A stretch of DNA of 55,448 nucleotides from an uncultured Muribaculaceae bacterium (GTDB lineage Bacteria > Bacteroidota > Bacteroidia > Bacteroidales > Muribaculaceae). A program made the position numbers and the translations under genes. This document shows positions 49,097 to 55,448 of this stretch, piece by piece; positions within the stretch are counted from its first letter, which is position 1, and every line of letters starts with the position of its first letter. The stretch covers positions 1-55,448 of the forward strand of contig CAJUCW010000024.1 in NCBI GenBank assembly GCA_910585275.1, written 5' to 3'. A model generated the notes under the pieces. The model was not told the origin of the DNA and did no database searches. It saw nothing but the letters and a program-made list of their open reading frames with translations.

Positions 49097-49549
49097 ATGA
49101 GATTAGTTATACAGCGCGTCAGTCGCGCGTCAGTAGAAATCGACGGCAAAATACACGGCGCCATCGGGCGCGGCCTGATGGTTCTTGTCGGTGTGGCCCA
49201 AGGCGACACCCAAGCCGACGTGGAATGGCTCGTAGCCAAAACCGCCGCCATGCGTATTTTCCCGGATGACAACGGAGTGATGAACCGCTCCATTCTTGAC
49301 ATAGCAGGCGAAGTGCTCGCAGTCAGCCAATTCACCCTTACAGCTTCCACAAAAAAGGGAAATCGACCAAGCTATATCCATGCGGCCGGTCATGACCTCG
49401 CAATCCCTCTCTATGAACTATATTGCGAAAAACTCTCGGAAGCCATCGGCAAACCTGTTGCACGTGGTGTTTTCGGAGCCGACATGCAGGTTGAACTCAT
49501 CAACGACGGCCCCGTCACCATCATCATCGACTCGCGCCTCCGCGAATAA
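49097..49549 (+). CDS. dtd: D-aminoacyl-tRNA deacylase
   Basis: 150 residues, typical DTD length. The N-terminus 'MRLVIQRVSRASVEIDGK', the active-site SQFTL (about 78-82) and 'INDGPVTIIID' with the cross-subunit Gly-Pro motif are all present. It removes D-amino acids (and Gly) wrongly attached to tRNA, protecting translation. It is cytoplasmic and dimeric. The following interval (49550-49770) contains a UUCG hairpin at 49624-49643 and no convincing gene. Confidence 0.95.
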   Translation: MRLVIQRVSRASVEIDGKIHGAIGRGLMVLVGVAQGDTQADVEWLVAKTAAMRIFPDDNGVMNRSILDIAGEVLAVSQFTLTASTKKGNRPSYIHAAGHDLAIPLYELYCEKLSEAIGKPVARGVFGADMQVELINDGPVTIIIDSRLRE

Positions 49550-49769
49550 GCCGCAAAAAAGCATCTTTCGGTTTTGCCCACCGTGCAACCTTCAGGCTGC
49601 CCCTTCAAAAGCCTCGTTGTGTTACATGGCGTTCGCGCCATGTCATCCACTCTGCGCCATCTCATAAAATTTCGATATGATAACAAATTTTAACACTTTC
49701 AAATCACTTTGATTAACACTAATTTAAGCGCCAATTCAAGCTTCCGCCTCAAATTAAATACTCAAAAGC

Positions 49770-49800
49770 TTGCATAAAATCGAAAAAGTGCGTAACTTTG
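49770..49800 (+). promoter_or_regulatory. Promoter of structured RNA / tRNA-Pro transcript
   Basis: TTG (49770-49772), a 20-nt spacer and TAACTTTG (49793-49800) make a good -33/-7 pair. Transcription would start near 49805-49808, right where the structured RNA's first stem begins. Confidence 0.8.
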
Positions 49801-49802
49801 CA

Positions 49803-49921
49803 TCGCTTTAATCAAGAGCCCCCGCATAAAGCGAAAGCCAATGTGATGGTATCAGTCTTCAAGAGGAAGGCAATATGAAAGCCGAAAGGCTCCCCCGATA
49901 CCGGTTGGCCTTGATTAAGCC
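49803..49921 (+). ncRNA. Structured RNA of unknown class between promoter and tRNA-Pro
   Basis: By hand the following pairings fit. P1 is GCTTTAATCAAG (49805-49816) with CTTGATTAAGC (49910-49920), one bulge. A small hairpin is CGC/GCG (49823-49833). P3 is GCCAA (49837-49841) with TTGGC (49905-49909). P4 is GGTATC (49848-49853) with GATACC (49897-49902). P5 is GTCTTC/GAAGGC (49855-49860 with 49866-49871). P6 is AGCC-GAAA-GGCT (49880-49891). P1 encloses the whole RNA, and P4 encloses P5 and P6 as a three-way junction. No ORF of note, and it lacks SRP, RNase P or tmRNA motifs. It could be an independent ncRNA or a leader cut off by RNase P. Confidence 0.65.
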
Positions 49922-49929
49922 TTATATCA

Positions 49930-50005
49930 CGGGGTGTAGCTCAGCCCGGTTTAGAGTACGCGTCTGGGGGGCGTGTGGTCGCAAGTTCGAATCTTGTCAC
50001 CCCGA
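49930..50005 (+). tRNA. tRNA-Pro(GGG)
   Basis: A full cloverleaf: acceptor CGGGGTG/CACCCCG with discriminator A, D arm GCTC/GAGT, anticodon loop CTGGGGG (anticodon GGG), variable loop, and T arm GCAAG-TTCGAAT-CTTGT. No CCA is encoded. It lies 10 nt after the last stem of the upstream structured RNA, with no promoter or terminator between. Confidence 0.95.
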
Positions 50006-50014
50006 CTGAGTAAA

Positions 50015-50048
50015 TGAGTGCCGCTTTTCAGCGGCACTCATTTTTTTT
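50015..50048 (+). terminator. Terminator of tRNA-Pro transcript
   Basis: An 11-bp perfect stem TGAGTGCCGCT (50015-50025) with AGCGGCACTCA (50030-50040) and a TTTC loop, followed by eight T's. Confidence 0.92.
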
Positions 50049-50053
50049 CAATT

Positions 50054-50097
50054 GGTTGTCGGACAAGTCAGACAGGTCCGACTTGTCCGAATCAACC
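50054..50097. repeat. Imperfect palindrome GGTTG-TCGGACAAGTC...
   Basis: GGTTGTCGGACAAGTC pairs with GACTTGTCCGA-AT-CAACC (16 pairs with a 2-nt bulge, 10-nt loop). It lies between the tRNA terminator and the terminator of the SusCD operon. Function unknown. Confidence 0.6.
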
Positions 50098-50110
50098 ATC
50101 AACCCTCAAC

Positions 50111-50143
50111 AAAAAAGAGGGCGCACCGTCACAGCGCACCCTC
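50111..50143 (-). terminator. Terminator of SusCD operon
   Basis: On the minus strand GAGGG...CCCTC arms with a mismatch-containing stem are followed by six T's (A's at 50111-50116), about 45 nt after the stop at 50189. Confidence 0.6.
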
Positions 50144-50188
50144 TCCGGAAAAGATAATAACTTATTCTAACAATTCCGTTTTTTAGTA

Positions 50189-50665
50189 TTATTCAGCTCC
50201 ACCCTGCAAACCGGTGCGGCGGTAGCCATGAGCCACATACACCGTGCCTGGGTCGTCGCTATACTCAATCTTGAATTCAATGGCATCCGCCACGGCCCCC
50301 GACGGCGTTTTAGTGCCGCCGAAAGTCACCTTCCCTTCGGTCACCTTAACCGTGATAGGGTCATAACCCACATTGTCCACCGGAGTATCGCTTCCAAATG
50401 TCAAAGAGCCGAGGTTGCATGGCAATTTCACCTTCGCCCCCCAGAAATTGCCGAGATCGTCGAGCCATATTTCCTGACCGTCGTTCTTATTCGTGTTATA
50501 GGTGATAAACATGCATGGGCCCCACGCCTCTCCGTCAGCCTCGACCGTCACCATCCACTCTCCGGCGAGGTCAACCGTAGAAGTCATAGGAATCTCATCC
50601 TTGCTGCAAGAAGCGGCAAACACAGCCACAAGCAACATAAGCGTATATTTGATAAATTTCTTCAT
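50189..50665 (-). CDS. Lipid-binding-like small lipoprotein of the Sus locus
   Basis: 158 residues. The lipobox ends 'VFAASC' followed by SKDE. 'DLAGEWMVTVEADGEAWGPC' and 'YNTNKNDGQEIWLDDLGNFW' match the small beta-barrel lipoproteins (putative lipid-binding hydrolase family, Lipid_bd) that often accompany SusC/SusD. It is probably surface-exposed. The ligand is unknown. It is the last gene of the operon (susC, susD, 50683, 50189), 17 nt after the previous gene. Confidence 0.75.
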   Translation of the reverse strand: MKKFIKYTLMLLVAVFAASCSKDEIPMTSTVDLAGEWMVTVEADGEAWGPCMFITYNTNKNDGQEIWLDDLGNFWGAKVKLPCNLGSLTFGSDTPVDNVGYDPITVKVTEGKVTFGGTKTPSGAVADAIEFKIEYSDDPGTVYVAHGYRRTGLQGGAE

Positions 50666-50682
50666 TTCAATACTCTTTTACT

Positions 50683-51381
50683 TCATTTTGTCATTATTAC
50701 ATGAAACTCCATCCCGGCGTATGAGGCCACCCAGCTTATAGTGCCGGCCGCGGCATCAAACGAAGCTTCCGAAAGGCCAGAAAGGGAATCGCCCCAGCCG
50801 GCCACGCTGCTGCTGACAAGCGAAATCGTCCCGTCGGCCGCAATGTCGCACTGCCCGACGGCGGCATAGCTGCCGCCATAGCCGGCTCGCTGGGCATACC
50901 AGCCGCCAAGGAAATCAGAAACATGGTAGTGGCCCGAGCCGTCGCCATAAACCGTCACACTATAACTATTGCCATAATAGGTGGTGCCGGCAGACGCCAC
51001 TCGGAAACTGTTGGCATCTGTAGTGTAATATCCTGACGCTTTGTCGTCAGGATCCGTCACAAGCACATAGCGCGTGGAAGAAGCCGGAAAACCGTCTTCG
51101 TTAACTGCGGAATAAGTCACGGTGTAATATCCCGGCTTCGGATTCTGAAGGTCCATGTCGGTGGAGACTTTCACATCGGCCGTAATGTCTTCTCCCTGCA
51201 TGGTAGCGGAATAGCCCGGGTCCTGATATGGTGTGCCGGCCACGGCCTGGTCATAGACGGGGCCTTCGAGGTCGATTACCGCATAATATGTAATCTGCGT
51301 CATCCCCTCGGTGTCTTTGCTGCATGAAGCAAGCGAAAGCACAGCGAGCGCTGAGGCAATTATCGATATATGTTTTTTCAT
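50683..51381 (-). CDS. DUF5011/DUF5012-like surface lipoprotein of the Sus locus
   Basis: 232 residues. The lipobox is 'LSLASC' followed by SKDTEG. An Ig-like domain (about 40-110) has 'AGTPYQDPGYSATMQGEDIT' and 'VTYSAVNEDGFPASSTRYV', the pattern of DUF5011/BT_2262-type domains. The C-terminal half has many Gly/Tyr strands ('GHYHVSDFLGGWYAQRAGYG'). These proteins sit on the cell surface next to SusCD and may bind glycan. It lies 26 nt after susD. Function inferred from context. Confidence 0.78.
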   Translation of the reverse strand: MKKHISIIASALAVLSLASCSKDTEGMTQITYYAVIDLEGPVYDQAVAGTPYQDPGYSATMQGEDITADVKVSTDMDLQNPKPGYYTVTYSAVNEDGFPASSTRYVLVTDPDDKASGYYTTDANSFRVASAGTTYYGNSYSVTVYGDGSGHYHVSDFLGGWYAQRAGYGGSYAAVGQCDIAADGTISLVSSSVAGWGDSLSGLSEASFDAAAGTISWVASYAGMEFHVIMTK

Positions 51382-51407
51382 CTTTTAAATTCGATTTATA
51401 GTTAATA

Positions 51408-52895
51408 TCATTCTGCCCAGAAGATAGGGGCGCCGTCGCCGGGATATTCGGGCACATTCGAGTTGCGGTTTGCCGATGCCTCGGGATAAGGCCAGCGCTG
51501 GAGCAGCTTGTTGTTGCCAAGCGAGGTGTTCACATCAATCGGCGTATAGAGAGTGCCCGGTTCGAGAAGCGACGGAGTGTAGGTGGTGGTAAGCAAATTG
51601 TAAAGGTCGTCGCCGGTGACACTGCCGAATGCAGGATATTTCAAGCGGCGCAGTTCGCAATAACCCTCAAACGGATTCACACCCGAAAGAGCCACCCACT
51701 TCTGCACGCCTATGCTCTTCTGCCAGTTGGCGGAATCGAAAGGATACACGGTAAGCACCCTGTCGGCTCCTGTCACGCCGGCAGAGGCGAACGAAGCTTC
51801 GATTGCACTCTTATAATGAGCCTCTGCGTTGGCCATCGATCCGTAGCGCGCTTCATACTCGGCGAGGAAAAATTCCACCTCCGCACGGGTAATGAAATAA
51901 ACAGGAGAGTCGAATTCCTTGTGAGGACGGCACCAGTAGTTCGCACGGTAGGTGCTGGAAGTGCCGAAGTTCGTACCCGAGACACCTCCCTGGTATTCCC
52001 TCTTCTCTATATTGGGGTCGAAGAATGCCTGAAGACGGGCATCATCGGCCGCGTTCATCGTTGCGAGCACGGCGAGATTTAATATCATATTCTTCTGCGA
52101 GCCACCGTAAGAAGCGTAGTTATCTTCGGTGAAGAAGGGGTTTGCCTGACCGAGTTCGTCTTTCCAGCAACCTGCCCATGCCACGTCGCCGGCCGGGAAA
52201 TTGCCTTCTGCCACGAGAGTGGCGAGTTCCGACTGCACGTTAACCGCGCCGCATTCGCGCATAAGTATGCGAAGTTTAAGCGCATTAGCCAATTTAACCC
52301 ATTCGGATGCAGCCTTGTTAGGAAGAAGAAAATTTGTGCAGACTGTTTCAGTGCCGTTCACCTTCGACATCGCCTCGTCGAGCTCTTTCACAAGACCGGC
52401 ATACACGTCTTTCCCATCGTCATATTTCGGAGTGGCATTATTGATATCAAGGGCTTCGCTATAAGGGACGGCCCCGTAGCAGTCAACGAGTGCCTGAAAA
52501 GCGGCAACCCTGATGACAGTGGCAGCGAGATACGTGCCCCACGCCTCTTCGGCGGTAGCCTTCTCCAGCACAGTCTTCATGTTCTGGAGAGCATTCGCGG
52601 TGAGCTCGGTATAGGCCCGGCTACTCTTCGTGGCAGCCTGTTTGAACTGGCTATAGTCCATATAGTTGCTCGTGCCGAAATATTGCGAATAATATTGTGC
52701 GAAGTAGCCGCCGGTCACTGCGAGATAGTCGCCATAGACATTGGCGTATGCCATCTCGGCCCCGGGAAATATAAGGTCGGCGCTGAGTTTATCCACGCTC
52801 GGGGAGTTGGGGCTGTCGTTTATATCCAGATAGCTGTCGCAGGCTCCTAAAGAGAGCGTCAAGGCAATCGCCCCGGTCATTAATATCTTTTTCAT
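51408..52895 (-). CDS. SusD/RagB-family nutrient-binding outer-membrane lipoprotein
   Basis: 495 residues. The signal peptide ends in lipobox 'LSLGAC', then DSYLDIND, a typical SusD start. The TPR-like helical body shows 'AFQALVDCYGAVPYSEALDI', 'WVKLANALKLRILMRE' and 'ITRAEVEFFLAEYEARYGSM', and the C-terminal region ends 'YPGDGAPIFWAE'. It binds oligosaccharide at the cell surface and hands it to the SusC transporter. It lies 13 nt after the susC stop. The specific glycan is not deducible from sequence alone. Confidence 0.92.
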   Translation of the reverse strand: MKKILMTGAIALTLSLGACDSYLDINDSPNSPSVDKLSADLIFPGAEMAYANVYGDYLAVTGGYFAQYYSQYFGTSNYMDYSQFKQAATKSSRAYTELTANALQNMKTVLEKATAEEAWGTYLAATVIRVAAFQALVDCYGAVPYSEALDINNATPKYDDGKDVYAGLVKELDEAMSKVNGTETVCTNFLLPNKAASEWVKLANALKLRILMRECGAVNVQSELATLVAEGNFPAGDVAWAGCWKDELGQANPFFTEDNYASYGGSQKNMILNLAVLATMNAADDARLQAFFDPNIEKREYQGGVSGTNFGTSSTYRANYWCRPHKEFDSPVYFITRAEVEFFLAEYEARYGSMANAEAHYKSAIEASFASAGVTGADRVLTVYPFDSANWQKSIGVQKWVALSGVNPFEGYCELRRLKYPAFGSVTGDDLYNLLTTTYTPSLLEPGTLYTPIDVNTSLGNNKLLQRWPYPEASANRNSNVPEYPGDGAPIFWAE

Positions 52896-52908
52896 TTCTG
52901 ATTGTCCT

Positions 52909-55380
52909 TTAGAAGTTTACTTTAAGATTGAAACCAAACGTGCGGTTGCTCGGGTTGGTGTAGAGTTCTCCGAATCCGTATGCAAGGTCGCCGTAGCCGG
53001 TGACAGTGGTCGATTCGGGATCCACATAACGGTTGTCTTTTGCGGTCCAGAGGAACGGATTGTTGCAGTATGCAGTCAGCACAACCTCGTTTAGATATGC
53101 CTTTGAAAGCCATTTCTTAGGGATACTCCAGCTTAGCGATATGTTGCGCACCTTGCAGTAGCTGCGGTCGATTAGGTAGGCGAGACCCTGGTTTCCGTAA
53201 CCGTAGTCGTTGAAATAGGTCTGGAAGCTGCTGTCGGCTATATATATAGGAGTGTTGTTCTCGCTGTATGTGCCGTCGCCGTTGGCCACGACTGAATTCG
53301 GGATGATGAAGGGGCGACGCATGTTCTCCTCGGTGACTTTACCGTTGCCGGTGAACTGCATAAGGTTTTTGGTGCGAGAGAACATCTTGCCGCCGTAGCG
53401 GATGTCGAATGCCGCGCTGAGTGTCACGCCGTAAAGTGTGAACGCTGTGGTGACGCCGCCGGTCCACTGATGGTTCATGCTGAAACCGGTATCCTGTATT
53501 TCGGAAGTCCTGACAGGCTGGCCTGCGGAATCCACCACCGGGCAACCGTAATAAGGGCTGTTCTCGTCGGTGACATAAACCGGAAGGTAAGTGTAATATT
53601 CACCAAGGGCCTTACCCTCTTCGGCATACATATATACGGCATCGTTGCCTGCTGAGAAGCTATAGATATTTACCCTGCCGCCTTCGAGACTTTCGGGAAG
53701 AGAAAGCACTTTGTTATAGTTTTTGGCGAAGTTGAAGCCAAGGTCCCACTGGAAGTTCTCGGTCTTCACCGGAGTGGTATTGACCATCAATTCGACGCCT
53801 CGGTTGCGCACCTTACCGAAGTTGACCACCTGCGATGTGAAACCTGTGGCGGGATCGACGGGAAGAGTGAATATCTGGTCGTTGGTCACACGGTTGTAAT
53901 ACGACGCATCGATGTCGATTCTGCCATTGAAGAGCTTCAGATTGGTTCCCAACTCGAACTCCGAGGTCATTTCGGGGCGAAGGGTGTTGGAACCGGAAGT
54001 TCTTGATGCCATGAAGGCGTTCTTGCCGTTGAAGGGGAATTTGGTGATATCCAACACATAATATGCATTGGTTGTAGCCTGCGTGTAATTGGTGGCCGTG
54101 TAGTAGGGAGTAGCGTCGTTACCGGTCTTGCCGTATGCCACGCGCACCTTGCCGAAAGTAAGAATCGGATTGGGCTGGATAAACTTCGTGAATATTGCGC
54201 TCAGAGTCACGCCGGGATAGAAGAACGAGTTGTTCCCTTTCGGAAGCGTTGACGACCAATCGTTGCGTGCCGTGAAATCCACATATACGAAGTTGTCCCA
54301 TCCGAGAGTGATGTCGCCAAAAAGCCCCACGAGACGACGTTTATACTCATATTCGCTCAGTGTGCTGCGGGTTGCACCGTTTGAGAGCATCCAAAAATCA
54401 GTATATACTGCGAGATTGTCGGTCTGTCCTTGCATCCAGCTATAGCCGCGTTCGTTGAGGTTGAAGCCCACGGTGGCGCTAAGGTCGAGACGCTCGTCGA
54501 GGAACTTCTTCGAATAGTTGGCGAGAAAATCGTGGTTGAGTTCATATTGACGACGATACTAGGCATACACGGAGCCGGCCTGGTTCATGTTACTGGGAGC
54601 ATAACCGTAATCATTGTTTATAAGGGCATCATCAAGAGCTATCTCAGGCGTGCCGATTTTCAGATCGTAGTCGGAATAGTCGAATCCGAAACGATAGGTC
54701 AGCGTCAAACCGTCAATCGGGAAAAGATCGAGCTGGAGCTTGCCGAACGTTTGTTTACCCTTGAGCACGTTGTAGTTGTTGGCAAGCGCCCAATAGGGGT
54801 TGGTGATTCCGTAAGGTGTGAAATAAGCCTCGGGAGTGTTGAACGGGTTAGATAGGTCTTTCATATCCACGATAGAGATATCTCGCGGCATCTCCATGAT
54901 TCCGTCGATGGCAAACGCACCCTGGTCGGAGGCCACCGTCTTTGTCTTCCAGTTGGCGAAGTTCATGGCTGCCGACACTTTAATCCAGTTCTCGGGTTGG
55001 TACGACCCCCTGAAAGCAATAGTGTTCCTTGTGTAAGAATCCGCATCCGTAGGCATGACACCGTTGTTGCTGGTATATGAATAAGACGTATAGAACGTCA
55101 TCTTCTCGTCATTGCTGATGCCGCTGATTGCCACATTATGGGTCTGCGACCAACCCGTATCATAGAAATCACGCACGTTGTTTTTCTTCGCACTGTATTC
55201 GTGAAGGAGCTGGGAATTGTTCCACACCGGACCATACACCTGCATGCTGCCGTCAAGGGCCGGACCCCACGAACCGTTTTCTATATAAGTCTGGTTGCCG
55301 TTCCATCCCTGGCCCCAGAGGTTCTGCATTTCGGGTATATAACCTACCACATTGGCTTCTACCGTGCCGCTATAGGTCAC
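52909..55380 (-). pseudogene. SusC/RagA-family TonB-dependent transporter, interrupted by in-frame stop
   Basis: Two same-frame stretches (to 54559 and from 54558 to 52909) are separated only by a TAG at 54559-54561. Conserved SusC barrel segments lie on both sides: 'HNVAISGISNDEKMTFYTSY', 'FYPGVTLSAIFTKF', 'GTNLKLFNGRIDIDASYY' and the end 'NPSNRTFGFNLKVNF'. The N-terminus (signal, regulatory domain, plug) is not present; the frame meets a TGA at 55414-55416 near the window edge and the last ~35 bases do not look like susC. It could be a true nonsense mutation, suppression or an assembly fault. The encoded function would be TonB-driven glycan import. Confidence 0.85.
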
Positions 55381-55448
55381 ATTATAGTTCTTACCTCCGT
55401 GTTTACTCTGATATCACCAAGGACTCAAGTGTTAAAATTGTAGGAATA

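Noticed and set aside
49624..49643. UUCG-capped hairpin ACATGGCG-TTCG-CGCCATGT after dtd as terminator
   Set aside because: Perfect stem but no T run follows, and it lies 75 nt past the stop. Possibly a short dispersed repeat, so not called as a terminator.

Overview
This window reads as the chromosome of a gut member of the order Bacteroidales, most likely a Muribaculaceae (S24-7) relative. The evidence is a moderately GC-rich coding bias, many promoters of the Bacteroidetes type (-33 TTTG, about 19 nt, -7 TAnnTTTG), a SusC/SusD locus, lipoproteins with an acidic or SKD-type residue after the lipobox Cys, and secreted glycoside hydrolases. The family assignment is inference; the order is well supported.

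Layout. (1) 1-6250 is the right end of an integrative element: small conjugative-transposon-type ORFs, a replication pair (DUF7833/DnaT-like protein and DnaC-like ATPase), an excisionase-like protein, a repressor and an IntDOT-like tyrosine integrase. Then come a cluster of GTGGTACA repeats (probable integrase arm sites) and tRNA-Arg(UCU). (2) 6.6-18.6 kb holds GH20, a BspA-like LRR protein, GH110, a tsaE-birA-flippase operon, a saccharopine-dehydrogenase-like polyamine enzyme and GH31. (3) 18.9-27.0 kb holds MarC, proC-proB-proA, small secreted or outer-membrane proteins and an M64 metallopeptidase. (4) 27.05-35.45 kb is a compact phage-derived locus: three paralogous small proteins, an S24 (LexA/CI-like) repressor, a probable head adaptor, a 90-aa protein, a probable HK97-fold major capsid protein, a scaffold-like protein, and a divergent TerS-like plus complete large-terminase pair. 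It has no recognisable portal, tail, lysis gene or integrase. (5) 35.5-40.0 kb holds a Nudix hydrolase and four glycosyltransferases. (6) 40.4-49.5 kb holds leuA, an SPFH protein group, GH13 and tandem-GH43 enzymes, metY and dtd. (7) 49.8-50.05 kb has a promoter, a roughly 115-nt highly structured RNA, tRNA-Pro(GGG) and a terminator. (8) 50.2-55.4 kb is a SusC/SusD utilisation locus whose susC is interrupted by an in-frame TAG.

How it fits together. GH20 (hexosaminidase), GH110 (alpha-1,3-galactosidase), GH31, GH13 and GH43 enzymes, with the SusCD transporter, suggest foraging on host and dietary glycans. The glycosyltransferases suggest surface polysaccharide assembly. The proline genes are almost contiguous and include all three steps from glutamate.

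The most promising candidate for an undescribed system is the capsid/terminase locus at 27-35.4 kb. Its two divergent arms share candidate operator motifs, and the repressor's leader has a similar arrangement. The second candidate is the structured RNA directly upstream of tRNA-Pro. Dispersed short repeats sit right at the 3' ends of many genes and in places supply the last codons.
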